Part shown: piece after piece, positions 53,854 to 64,000 of the stretch
Position numbering within the stretch: position 1 is the first letter of the stretch
Layout of the letters: each line of letters begins with the position of its first letter
Source: Aliarcobacter sp.
GTDB lineage: Bacteria; Campylobacterota; Campylobacteria; Campylobacterales; Arcobacteraceae
Length of the DNA stretch: 64,000 nucleotides
Direction of reading: 5' to 3'
Assembly: GCA_028688995.1 (NCBI GenBank)
Contig: JAQTXB010000002.1
Coordinates: 62,001 to 126,000 of the forward strand
Program-made: the position numbers and the translations under genes
The notes under the pieces: model-generated
Databases searched by the model: none
Told to the model about the DNA's origin: nothing
Seen by the model: the letters and a program-made list of their open reading frames with translations, nothing else

Positions 53854-55659
53854 TTATTTAATTTTCAACACCAATTGTCGAGGTAAAAGACCTAAAGATT
53901 CCTCAACTAAATTTGTATCTCCATGTTCAATAAAACTATCTCCATATTCAAATGATGTTACTTCTACATTATGTATTTTTTTCTCATTTAAAACTTCTAA
54001 AATAGCACTTGCTACTCCACCTTGTTTTTGAGAATCAGAGAAAATATACCAACTATCATATTTAGAAGAGAGTTCAACTAAAGTATCTTTATCAATTGGT
54101 TTTACAAATCTTAAGTCTAAAATCGAAATATCTTCTTCATGTAAAGCCTCTGTTTCAATTGCTCGACTTACTCCAGCTCCATATCCAATAAATAGTTTTT
54201 TTGAACTTCCAACTTTAAGAAGTTCTGCTTTTCCTAGAGTAAAAGGCGTTGAAGAGTAAGTTAACTCTTTAAAAGCACCTCTTGGGTATCTAATTGCACA
54301 AGGACTTGTTAAGGTATAAGCAAACTCTAAAGCCTCTTCTAAACTTTTATTATCCCTTGGAGCAAATAAAATCATATTTGGTATAAATCTTAAATATGAA
54401 ATATCAAAAGCTCCTTGATGCGTCTCTCCATCATTTCCAACAATTCCTGCTCTATCCATTGCAAAAACAACAGGAAGATTCATTAAACAAACATCATGGA
54501 TAATTTGATCAAATCCTCTTTGTAAAAATGTTGAATAAATAGTAATATATGGTTTAAATCCTTCTTTTGCCATTGCTGCCATTGAAGTAATTGCATGTTG
54601 CTCAGCAATTGCAACATCCCAAAATCTTTCTGGAAATTTATCCATTAACTTATTTATTCCAGTACCACTTGGCATTGCAGCTGTAACTCCCACAATATTT
54701 TCATATTTAGAAGCAAGAGTTGATAATGCATCAGCAAATACAGCAGTTGCTGCTTTTGGTGCCTCTTTTTTTACAAAAACTCCATCCTCAACATTAAAAG
54801 GACCAACTCCATGCCAGTGTTCATGTTGACCCTCAGCAATTTTATAACCTTTACCTTTTACTGTTCTTGCATGAACAATTACTGGTTTTCCCATTGCTTT
54901 TGCAATTTGTAAAGTATCAATAACTTCTGCAATATCATGACCATCAATAGGACCAATATAATCTATTCCCATCTCTTCAAACAAAATTCCAGGAGTTATA
55001 AGCTTCATAGCCTCTTCCATTCTTTTTGCAATATAAGTTGTGCCTTCTGGCATATTTTTTTTAATAAATTTATCAACTTTTCCCTTGAATCCTTGATAAT
55101 ATTTTCCAGCAAGAAGTTTTGAAAGATATTTTGAGATTGCTCCAATTGGTTTAGCAATTGACATTTCATTATCATTTAAAATAATTACTACAGGAAGTTT
55201 TATATCTCCAAGTTCATTTAATGCTTCATAAACCATTCCAGCAGTCATTGAACCATCACCAATCATTACAATTGGAACTCTATTCTCTTTTTTAAGTGCG
55301 ATTGCCTTAGCAGCTCCCACAGCTAAAGATATTGAAGTTGAACTATGCCCAGCTACAAAATAATCAGCAGGACTCTCTTTTGGTTTTGTAAAACCACTAA
55401 GTCCTCCAAATTGTCTTACAGTTTCAAACTCTTCCCATCGTCCAGTTAGAAGTTTGTGAGGATAACATTGGTGAGAAACATCGAAAATAAAAGGATCGCT
55501 GTATGCATCAAATACATAATGCATCCCAAGAGTTAACTCAACAGCTCCAAGTGTAGATGAAAAATGTCCACCCTTCCTTGATACCACATCAATAATTCTA
55601 TCTCTTATCTCTTGTGATAGTGTTTCTAACTCTTTTACCGATTTATCTTTTATTTCCAT
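53854..55659 (-). CDS. dxs: 1-deoxy-D-xylulose-5-phosphate synthase
   Basis: DXS condenses pyruvate and glyceraldehyde 3-phosphate, the first step of the MEP isoprenoid pathway; it needs thiamine diphosphate. The 601-residue protein has the HPHKLLTGR-type region (SHQCYPHKLLTGR), GHSSTSIS, TPP motif VMIGDGSMTAGMVYEALNE, and AIAEQHAITSMAAMA with the catalytic Glu, then DRAGIVGNDGETHQGAFDI. It is the last gene of a run lysA-pheA-hisC-dxs. In Campylobacter flagellar genes lie between hisC and dxs, as I recall; here they do not. Confidence 0.97.
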   Translation of the reverse strand: MEIKDKSVKELETLSQEIRDRIIDVVSRKGGHFSSTLGAVELTLGMHYVFDAYSDPFIFDVSHQCYPHKLLTGRWEEFETVRQFGGLSGFTKPKESPADYFVAGHSSTSISLAVGAAKAIALKKENRVPIVMIGDGSMTAGMVYEALNELGDIKLPVVIILNDNEMSIAKPIGAISKYLSKLLAGKYYQGFKGKVDKFIKKNMPEGTTYIAKRMEEAMKLITPGILFEEMGIDYIGPIDGHDIAEVIDTLQIAKAMGKPVIVHARTVKGKGYKIAEGQHEHWHGVGPFNVEDGVFVKKEAPKAATAVFADALSTLASKYENIVGVTAAMPSGTGINKLMDKFPERFWDVAIAEQHAITSMAAMAKEGFKPYITIYSTFLQRGFDQIIHDVCLMNLPVVFAMDRAGIVGNDGETHQGAFDISYLRFIPNMILFAPRDNKSLEEALEFAYTLTSPCAIRYPRGAFKELTYSSTPFTLGKAELLKVGSSKKLFIGYGAGVSRAIETEALHEEDISILDLRFVKPIDKDTLVELSSKYDSWYIFSDSQKQGGVASAILEVLNEKKIHNVEVTSFEYGDSFIEHGDTNLVEESLGLLPRQLVLKIK

Positions 55660-55672
55660 TTTCTTTTATACT

Positions 55673-56779
55673 TTATTTTAATTTTTCTAATACTTCGTCT
55701 AATTGTTCAAATACTTTTGTATTTTGCTCATTTCTTCCTATTGTAATTCTAATTGCATTTTGTCCATAAGAAGTTAAATCTCTTACAATTACTCCTCTTT
55801 CAAGTAATTTTTGTGCAACTGTTTTTGATACAAATTTATCTGCAAATTTAATTGTAATAAAATTTGTATATGAAGGTATAAATTCAAAACCTCTTGAATT
55901 CGCATAATCTTCATATCTTGTCATCTCTTCAAAGTTTTTTGCAATACATGCATTTACAAAATCTTCATCTTTTAGTGCTTCAATTGCAGCTGCAAGTGTC
56001 AAAGTTGTAATATTAAATGGTGCTCTTAATTTATACAATGTATTTATAATTTCAGGTTGAGCAATTCCATATCCAACTCTCATTCCACCAAGTGCATAAG
56101 CTTTTGAAAAAGTTCCTAAGTAGATAGCATTTGGGAAATTTGCAATTAAATCTTTTGCATTAATTCTTTTTTTCTCATCTTTAAATGCAGCATACTCTTG
56201 ATAAGCTCCATCAACAACTACTAATGTCTCTTTATCAACTGTTTCTAAAAATGCATAAACATCATCTTTATCTACACATTCACCTAATGGATTATTTGGT
56301 AAACATAAGAAAATTACATCTGCACCATGTTCTTTATAAAGTCGTGAAAATTGCTCAAGATTGTGTTGGTCATCTTCAGTTTTAATTATCGTTGCACCTG
56401 CTTGTTTTCCATAAATTTCATACATAGCAAATGTTGTTTTTGCCATTAAAATTTTTGAACCTTTTTCACATTTTGCATGAACACAATATTCTAAAATTTG
56501 ATCACTTCCTGAACCAATAATTACATGTTTACTTGTAACATCAAATTTATTTGCTAATGCTTCTTTTAATTCATACATTGAATCATCTGGATAAATAAAC
56601 ATATTTTTAGCTAATTCTTGAATTTTTTCAACAACTTTCGGGCTAGTTCCATAAGGATTTTCATTTGAAGCTAATTTTATAACATCTTTTGGATTTACAC
56701 CAAATTCTCTAACAACTAATTCTATTGGTTTTCCAGCTTCATAAGTTGTAACATTTTCTAATACTTGATTAAATTGCAT
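55673..56779 (-). CDS. hisC: Histidinol-phosphate / aromatic aminotransferase
   Basis: The 368-residue PLP enzyme has [13 protein letters not shown] near the N-terminus, [12 protein letters not shown], the Asp in [11 protein letters not shown], and the PLP lysine in [17 protein letters not shown]. It makes histidinol phosphate in histidine synthesis. HisC enzymes near pheA and aro genes often also transaminate phenylpyruvate or prephenate, and it follows pheA by 24 bases here, so this may be its main local task. Confidence 0.94.
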   Translation of the reverse strand: MQFNQVLENVTTYEAGKPIELVVREFGVNPKDVIKLASNENPYGTSPKVVEKIQELAKNMFIYPDDSMYELKEALANKFDVTSKHVIIGSGSDQILEYCVHAKCEKGSKILMAKTTFAMYEIYGKQAGATIIKTEDDQHNLEQFSRLYKEHGADVIFLCLPNNPLGECVDKDDVYAFLETVDKETLVVVDGAYQEYAAFKDEKKRINAKDLIANFPNAIYLGTFSKAYALGGMRVGYGIAQPEIINTLYKLRAPFNITTLTLAAAIEALKDEDFVNACIAKNFEEMTRYEDYANSRGFEFIPSYTNFITIKFADKFVSKTVAQKLLERGVIVRDLTSYGQNAIRITIGRNEQNTKVFEQLDEVLEKLK

Positions 56780-56803
56780 TTACATTTCCTATTAATTTTT
56801 TTA

Positions 56804-57880
56804 TTAAATATCGTTTATCTCTTTTACGTAAGAACCAAGAACTTTAACACTACTTTCATGCTTTAGTAGTACTTTTTTTACATTATCATCCTCTTTATGT
56901 CCATCAAAATCAATAAAGAAGATTGAATTTCCCTCAACAATATGTGATTTTATTTTAGTTAGATTAATACCAGCTTCATTAAAATCTGTTAAAAACTCAA
57001 CTAAAGCTCCTTGTCTATCTGGGAATTTTACCAAAATAGAAGTTTTATCATTTCCACTTTGGGCATTTTCAAAATCACTTATTATAAAAAATCTAGTTTT
57101 ATTATTATCTTTATCTTCAATATTCTCAAATAAGATTGGAAGATTATGTAATTTTGCTCCAACATGTGGGCAAATTGCAGCACTTCCTTCCTCACTTGCT
57201 GCAATTCTTGCAGCTTTTGTTGTAGATTCTATTGGTATTAATTCCACTTCATCTAAACCAAAATTTGTTAAAAATTTTCTACACTGTTCAAAGGCAATAT
57301 CTTTTGAATAAATCTTTTTTATATCACTTACTTTATCACATTTAGTGGCTAGTGTATGATGAATATTTAAAACTACTTCTGCAATGATTTTTAAATTATA
57401 ATTACTTAAACAATTTATTGTATCAGTTACTATTCCATTTGATGAGTTCTCAATTGGAACAACACCAAATTTTACTTTTTTTGTATCAACTTCTCTAAAT
57501 ATTCCATTAATTGAACCAATAGAAATATATGAACTCATCGCACCAAATCGCCCTTCAGCTGCTTGATGAGTAAAACTTCCCTCAGGTCCAAGATATGCAA
57601 TATTTTCTGGTAATTCAATATTTCTTGAAATGGCAAAAATTTCTAAAAATAGAGCTTCAATTGCACTTCTATTTAAAAGTCCATTATTTTCATTATTGAT
57701 TTTTTCAAGTCTATCAATAATTGATTTTTCTCTCTCTGGTCTATAAATTGCTCCACCACTTTTTGCTTTTAAAGCTCCAACTTCATGAACTATTTTCATT
57801 CTTTGATTTATTAATTCTAACAGAGTATTATCAATATTATCAAGTTTATTTCTAAGTTCTATTAACCCCTCTTCACCCAT
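56804..57880 (-). CDS. pheA: Bifunctional chorismate mutase / prephenate dehydratase (P-protein)
   Basis: The 358-residue protein makes phenylpyruvate from chorismate. Residues about 5-90 form the AroQ chorismate mutase (LRNKLDNIDNTLLELINQR). Residues about 98-275 form the dehydratase, with YLGPEGSFTHQAA, PIENSSNGIVTDTI, and KTRFFII holding the catalytic TRF. The C-terminal ACT domain has QGALVEFLTDF, but where the Phe-binding ESRP motif is expected it reads KSHI. It lies 18 bases after lysA and 24 before hisC. Confidence 0.96.
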   Translation of the reverse strand: MGEEGLIELRNKLDNIDNTLLELINQRMKIVHEVGALKAKSGGAIYRPEREKSIIDRLEKINNENNGLLNRSAIEALFLEIFAISRNIELPENIAYLGPEGSFTHQAAEGRFGAMSSYISIGSINGIFREVDTKKVKFGVVPIENSSNGIVTDTINCLSNYNLKIIAEVVLNIHHTLATKCDKVSDIKKIYSKDIAFEQCRKFLTNFGLDEVELIPIESTTKAARIAASEEGSAAICPHVGAKLHNLPILFENIEDKDNNKTRFFIISDFENAQSGNDKTSILVKFPDRQGALVEFLTDFNEAGINLTKIKSHIVEGNSIFFIDFDGHKEDDNVKKVLLKHESSVKVLGSYVKEINDI

Positions 57881-57898
57881 AAAAAGACCTTTTTCTAA

Positions 57899-59107
57899 TT
57901 ATTTTATAAACTCTTCTTCTAAAGCAATTATATCTTCAAAAGTTTCTCTTTTTCTAATTAATCTGTCAATTCCATTTTCAACAGCAATTTCAGCAACTTT
58001 ACCTCTTGTATTATAGTTACTAGCCATCGTAAATCCATAAGCTCCAGCACTATAAATAGCAACTAAATCATTATGTTCTGTTTTTGGTAGTTGAACATTT
58101 TTAGCAAAAAAATCTCCACTTTCACAAATTGGTCCAACTAAATTACAATCTGAAAATTCTTGATTGTCATTTAAAACTTCAATTCTGTGGTAAGCATTAT
58201 ATAATGCTGGTCTAATTAAATCATTCATTGCCCCATCAACTATAACAAATCTTTTATTTCCATTTACTTTTTCATATAAAACTTTTGTAACAAATGTTCC
58301 AGCATTTCCAACCATGAATCTACCTGGTTCACAAATTACCGTTATATCTAACCCAAACATTGTTTCAAGTACACTTTGTGCATATTCTGTTGTATCAATA
58401 AGTTTTTCATCATTATAAACAATTCCTAAACCCCCACCAATATCCATAAATGATAGTTCAATTTTAATTGCTTTTAAATTTCTTACTAAATCTGCAATTA
58501 TTTTTACAGACTCTTTAATTGGTTGTAATTGAGTTAATTGAGAACCAATATGACAATGCATCCCAACTGGGTCTAAATTAGGAGAATTTTTACATTGAAT
58601 ATACATTCTTTTTGCTGTATCAATATCTACTCCAAATTTATTTTCATGTAGTCCAGTTGAAATATATGGATGAGTTTGTGGGTCAATATTTGGATTAACT
58701 CTTACAGAAATTCTAGCAACTTTTCCTAGTTCTTTAGCAATTAATTCAACTCTATTTAACTCAGCATCACTTTCAACATTAATCATTAAAATATCAAGTT
58801 CTAAAGCCTGTCTTATTTCATCATCAATTTTTCCAACACCTGAAAAAATTATTTTATAAGGTGCAATTCCAACTTTTAAAGCACGTTTTACTTCACCAAT
58901 ACTAACACAATCTGCACCTGCACCTAAATTTGCTAAATGTTTAATAACACTAAGATTTGAATTTGCTTTTACTGCATATGCAATTAATGATTTTCTAGCT
59001 CTAAATGCACCTTTTAATTCTTCATATTGTTTTGTAATGTAGTCAAAATCATACACATAATAAGGCGTTTGATATTTATTTGCTAACTCTTTAAAATTTA
59101 TACTCAT
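57899..59107 (-). CDS. lysA: Diaminopimelate decarboxylase
   Basis: LysA removes CO2 from meso-diaminopimelate to give lysine. The 402-residue PLP enzyme has the Schiff-base Lys in IAYAVKANSNLSVIK, GMHCHIGSQL, the glycine loop FMDIGGGLGI, CEPGRFMVGNAG, VDGAMNDLIRPALY and GPICESGDFF with the interface Cys. Length and motifs are complete. It begins the lysA-pheA-hisC-dxs run. Confidence 0.97.
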   Translation of the reverse strand: MSINFKELANKYQTPYYVYDFDYITKQYEELKGAFRARKSLIAYAVKANSNLSVIKHLANLGAGADCVSIGEVKRALKVGIAPYKIIFSGVGKIDDEIRQALELDILMINVESDAELNRVELIAKELGKVARISVRVNPNIDPQTHPYISTGLHENKFGVDIDTAKRMYIQCKNSPNLDPVGMHCHIGSQLTQLQPIKESVKIIADLVRNLKAIKIELSFMDIGGGLGIVYNDEKLIDTTEYAQSVLETMFGLDITVICEPGRFMVGNAGTFVTKVLYEKVNGNKRFVIVDGAMNDLIRPALYNAYHRIEVLNDNQEFSDCNLVGPICESGDFFAKNVQLPKTEHNDLVAIYSAGAYGFTMASNYNTRGKVAEIAVENGIDRLIRKRETFEDIIALEEEFIK

Positions 59108-59183
59108 TATAATAATTATCCTATATTTAAAATCTTAATTTAAAATTTCATTAAATTTAAAAGTAAAATTTTTATTCTTCTTA

Positions 59184-59312
59184 TTCTGATAGTAGTCAGA
59201 AAGTGGAGATTTTGAGTGAAGTTCAAGGCGGAGAGTTAATTTTAAATAGGAGCTTACTAAAAGTAAGTGAGTATTTAAAATTTCTCTTCCAACGCAAGAA
59301 TCAGCCAAAAGC
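59184..59312. repeat. Hairpin-rich intergenic element, probable dispersed repeat
   Basis: A 218-base gap between fabI and lysA holds a non-coding block with G/C-rich patches unlike the nearby gaps. The centre is a long hairpin 59231-59286: AATTTTAAATA (59238-59248) pairs with TATTTAAAATT (59272-59282), and inside it CTTACT (59253-59258) pairs with AGTAAG (59262-59267). It is flanked by TGAAGTTCAAGGCG (59217-59230) on one side and CCAACGCAAGAATCAGCC on the other. A further hairpin TTCTGA/TCAGAA lies at 59184-59201. Only one copy is seen in this window; repetition elsewhere in the genome is my inference. Confidence 0.55.
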
Positions 59313-59325
59313 TTACGCTTATTGA

Positions 59326-60861
<1,536 letters not shown>

Positions 60862-60862
<1 letters not shown>

Positions 60863-62064
60863 TAATTATCTTCCTCAAGTACTAAAGCTTTAACACCTGG
60901 AAGAATTTTACCTTCTATTAATTCAAGTGAAGCTCCACCACCAGTACTTATAAAAGTCATTTCATCTTCATCACCTGTAACTCTTACAAGGTCAGCTGTA
61001 TCTCCACCACCAACAACTGTAGTAGCAAATGAATTAGCAACTGCATGGGAAATTTTTGTACTTCCTTTTGCAAATTTATCCATTTCATAAACACCCATTG
61101 GTCCATTCCATAAAATAGTATTTGCATCTTCTAAAGCTTCAGAAAATAGCATTGCAGATGCAGGTCCAATATCAAGTCCCATCCAACCTTTTGGAATTTC
61201 TTGAATTGTTACAATTTTTGCAATAGCTTCTGCACTAAATGCTTCTGCTGCAACAACATCAACTGGTAAATATAATTTAACACCTAACGTTTTAGCTTGT
61301 TCCATAATTTTCATAGCTTCAGGAATTAAATCCTCTTCAACTAAAGAGTTTCCTATTTCATGACCTAAAGCTTTAAGAAATGTAAACGCCATTCCTCCAC
61401 CAATTATGATTTTATCAACTTTAGGAACTAAATTATGTAAAGCTTCAAGTTTTCCTGAAACTTTTGAACCACCAACAATTGATATAAATGGTCTTTTTGG
61501 ATTATGAACAATATGATGGAAAAATTTAATCTCTTTTGCCATTAAAAAACCAGCTGCTTTATGCTCCATATCAAAATATTTTGCAATTCCTTCAACTGAT
61601 GAATGAGCTCTATGAGAAACACCAAAAGCATCATTAATATACACTTCTGCCATTGAAGCTAGTTTTGCACTTAATGTTTCATCATTTTTTGTTTCACCAA
61701 GTTCAAATCTCATATTTTCTAATAGTAAAATTTCACCTGATTTAAGCTCTTTTGCCATTTTCATAGTTTCATCACAAACAACATTTGGTGCCATTTTTAT
61801 CTCTTGTTTTAAAAGAGTGTGTAATCTTTTTGCAATTGGAGCTAAAGAGAACTCTTCTTCAAATCCACCTTTTGGTCTTCCAAAATGAGAAGCTAAAATA
61901 ACTGAACAGTCATTATCAATACAATATCTAATAGTACTTAATGCACTTCTAATTCTTCTATCATCAGTAATATTGTTATATTCATCCATTGGAACATTAA
62001 AATCACATCTAATAAAAACTTTTTTACCAGCAATATCAATGTTTTTAATTTCTTGTAGTTTCAA
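60862..62064 (-). CDS. pgk: Phosphoglycerate kinase
   Basis: Pgk transfers phosphate between 1,3-bisphosphoglycerate and ADP. The 400-residue protein has the N-terminal [47 protein letters not shown] and the C-terminal nucleotide segment [14 protein letters not shown]. It lies 19 bases after gap. Confidence 0.98.
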
Positions 62065-62083
62065 ATTATTTCCTTAATTAATA

Positions 62084-63079
62084 TTATTTAGATCCAACGT
62101 GGATACCCATTTCTACCAGTCTTGTAGAATATCCCCACTCATTGTCATACCAAGATAGAACTTTTACCATATTTCCTTCAATTACTTGAATTGTATCTAA
62201 AGGAACAACTGTTGATAATGTTTCACCATTAAAATCAGAACTAACTCTATATTCTTCATCAATTCCTAAAATTCCTTTTAAATTACCAAGAGCTGAAGCT
62301 TTAAATGCAGCAATTACTTCATCTTTAGTTACATCTTTTTTAAGTGTTACAGTTAAGTCTACTAAAGAAACATTTGGAGTTGGAACTCTAATTGCTTGAC
62401 CGTTTAATTTACCTTTTAAATGTGGCATTACTAATCCAATTGCCTTAGCTGCACCTGTACTTGACGGAGTTAAATTAGTAGCTCCGGCTCTTCCTTTTCT
62501 TGGATCTTTTTTATCTTTTGCATCTAAAATTGGTTGAGAACTTGTATATGAGTGAATTGTTGTCATTAAACCTTTTTCAATTCCAAATGCTTCATCAAGA
62601 ACACGTGCAACTGGAGCTAATCCATTTGTAGTACAAGATGCATTTGAAATAATTGGTTGACCTACATATGTATTTTCATTTGCACCAATTACAAATGTTG
62701 GAGTATCATCTTTAGCTGGTGCTGAAATAACTACTTTTTTAACACCGTTATCTATAAATGCTTGACAAGATTCTAAAGTTAAAAATGCACCTGTACACTC
62801 TAATACTACATCTACACCATATGATGCGAAGTCTAATTTAGATGGATCTCTTTCACTTAATAATTTAGCTTTATCTTTTCCAATAAAAATATACCCATCT
62901 TCAACTTTTACATCAAATTTAGGTCCGTGAACTGTGTCATATTTTAAATTATATTGAATCATCTCTTCACTACCACTTGCATTTACTGCAACTAATTCAA
63001 CATCATTTCTACTTGCAATGATTCTTGCAACACATCTACCAATTCTTCCTAAACCATTTATTGCAACTTTAATAGCCAT
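62084..63079 (-). CDS. gap: Glyceraldehyde-3-phosphate dehydrogenase, type I
   Basis: Gap oxidises glyceraldehyde 3-phosphate to 1,3-bisphosphoglycerate. The 331-residue protein has the NAD motif INGLGRIGRCVARI, the catalytic Cys in SNASCTTNGLAPVAR, and WYDNEWGYSTRLVEM. It begins the gap-pgk-tpiA-fabI operon and is divergent from nadD. The coenzyme (NAD or NADP) is not assigned. Confidence 0.98.
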   Translation of the reverse strand: MAIKVAINGLGRIGRCVARIIASRNDVELVAVNASGSEEMIQYNLKYDTVHGPKFDVKVEDGYIFIGKDKAKLLSERDPSKLDFASYGVDVVLECTGAFLTLESCQAFIDNGVKKVVISAPAKDDTPTFVIGANENTYVGQPIISNASCTTNGLAPVARVLDEAFGIEKGLMTTIHSYTSSQPILDAKDKKDPRKGRAGATNLTPSSTGAAKAIGLVMPHLKGKLNGQAIRVPTPNVSLVDLTVTLKKDVTKDEVIAAFKASALGNLKGILGIDEEYRVSSDFNGETLSTVVPLDTIQVIEGNMVKVLSWYDNEWGYSTRLVEMGIHVGSK

Positions 63080-63167
63080 TTGTTCCCTTTAAATAAATCT
63101 AATTGTAGATATTTTATCTAAAAATTGCTATAATAATATTTAAGTATATTACAAAGGTTTTAATTAG

Positions 63168-63719
63168 GTGCGAATTGCAATATTTGGTGGAAGTTTTGAC
63201 CCAATACATACAGCACATGTTGTAGTTGTAAAAGAGGCATTAAAAGAACTTCATATTGATATGGTAATTGTTGTTCCAACATACTTAAATCCTTTCAAGA
63301 GTAGCTTTTACTTAGATCCAGAAACTAGATTTAAACTACTAGAAAAAGTTTTTAAAGACTTTGATAAAGTTCAAATTTGTGATTATGAAATAAATCAACA
63401 AAAAACTAGCTATTCAATTGATACTGTGAATTATTTAAGAAATTTATATAATCCTTCAAAAATTTATTTTATAATTGGTGAAGATAATTTAAAAACTTTA
63501 GATAAATGGCATGAGATTGATAAACTAAAAGAACTTGTAGAATTTGTAGTTGCCTCAAGAAAAGGTTTTGAAAGTAAAGAAGCAAAAAAGTTTAAAAATT
63601 TGGATGTAAACATAAATATCAGTTCTAGCTCATTAAGAGATAAAATTGATTTAAATTACATTCCAAAAGAAATTAAAGATGATATATTAAATCTTCAAGA
63701 AAAAGGTAAAAGTTTTTGA
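63168..63719 (+). CDS. nadD: Nicotinate-nucleotide adenylyltransferase
   Basis: NadD adenylates nicotinate mononucleotide in NAD synthesis, after NadA and NadC at the left end of the window. The 183-residue protein has the nucleotidyltransferase motif FGGSFDPIHTAH with the HxxH pair and the late ISSSSLRDKI. The start is GTG at 63168, with AAAGG ten bases before. It is divergent from gap and overlaps rsfS by 4 bases. Confidence 0.95.
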   Translation: MRIAIFGGSFDPIHTAHVVVVKEALKELHIDMVIVVPTYLNPFKSSFYLDPETRFKLLEKVFKDFDKVQICDYEINQQKTSYSIDTVNYLRNLYNPSKIYFIIGEDNLKTLDKWHEIDKLKELVEFVVASRKGFESKEAKKFKNLDVNINISSSSLRDKIDLNYIPKEIKDDILNLQEKGKSF

Positions 63720-64000
63720 ATACTAGATTAGAAAACATAAGAAAAATATTAGATGACAAAAAAGCAGAAAATATAGAAATAATTGATTTAACATCAAAAG
63801 ACTATATAGTTGATTATGTTGTAATTGCTACAACATTAAATCCAAAACATGGATTTGCATTATTAAATTACTTAAGAACAGATTTAAAACCAACAGGTGA
63901 AGAGTTTTTAAGAGTTGATGAAGATGACGAATGGACAATAATTGATTTAGGTGATATGTTTATTCACTTAATGAGTGAAAAATATAGAAATAAATACTCT
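63716..64000 (+). CDS. rsfS: Ribosome silencing factor RsfS, 3' end beyond the window
   Basis: The frame starts at TTG 63716, overlapping the nadD stop, and is still open at base 64000 (95 codons). The protein shows LDDKKAENIEIIDL, the DYVVIATTLNPKHG segment, and the C-terminal WTIIDLGDMFIHLM, which match the RsfS/DUF143 family. RsfS binds L14 of the large ribosomal subunit and blocks subunit joining during starvation. The nadD-rsfS pair is widespread. Confidence 0.93.
   Translation, partial: MNTRLENIRKILDDKKAENIEIIDLTSKDYIVDYVVIATTLNPKHGFALLNYLRTDLKPTGEEFLRVDEDDEWTIIDLGDMFIHLMSEKYRNKYS

Overview
The window is a continuous stretch of AT-rich bacterial chromosome, fully packed with genes, from a member of the Campylobacterota. 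The family Arcobacteraceae (Arcobacter and relatives) is most likely. This is inferred from the low GC, a Campylobacter MOMP-like porin, a ccoNOQP cluster followed by the same small accessory genes and addB that I recall from Campylobacter, the gap-pgk-tpiA-fabI // nadD-rsfS block, and the lpxC-tsaB-thrB-ylxR block. I see no rRNA, tRNA, CRISPR array, insertion sequence or phage gene, and no intergenic gap above 300 bases.

Layout. 1-6721 (minus): an overlapping operon nadA-nadC-DHH phosphoesterase-M23 peptidase-lpxC-tsaB-thrB-ylxR (NAD, cell wall, lipid A, threonine, RNA functions). 6811-11212 (plus): plsY, folB, a strongly signalled major porin with a leader and a terminator, a cytochrome c, and prfB. 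11231-16313 (minus): a MarR-controlled four-part efflux operon (outer-membrane factor, FUSC, DUF1656, HlyD). 16422-23611 (minus): the cbb3 oxidase ccoNOQP, then a DUF4006 gene, a 30-codon membrane microprotein, a TPM protein, a FixH-like protein and addB. 23773-27926 (minus): uvrD-truB-ispE-smpB. A divergent LysR gene follows, then a minus-strand run trxA // trxB-dapB-purF-radical SAM gene. 33729-36773 (plus): alaS and a small membrane protein. 36795-43179: an accessory stretch of transporters, lipoproteins and two tandem MepS-like NlpC/P60 lipoproteins. 43257: maf.

43959-53797 (plus) is a compact Tad (tight adherence) pilus locus: pilin, terminator, prepilin peptidase, TadG-like protein, TadZ, TadA, TadB, TadC, RcpC/CpaB, TadE-like protein, RcpA secretin. 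It is the most unusual part of the window. The prepilin peptidase has no ATG, GTG or TTG start upstream of its first catalytic aspartate, but an AUA codon sits six bases after a good ribosome binding site. The three pilin-class proteins share an Asp-[Gln/Lys]-Ile motif where Flp and TadE proteins normally carry Glu.

53854-63079 (minus): dxs, hisC, pheA, lysA, an intergenic hairpin-rich element that looks like a dispersed repeat (59184-59312), then fabI, tpiA, pgk and gap. 63168-64000 (plus): nadD and the start of rsfS, which runs off the window. ylxR runs off the left edge.
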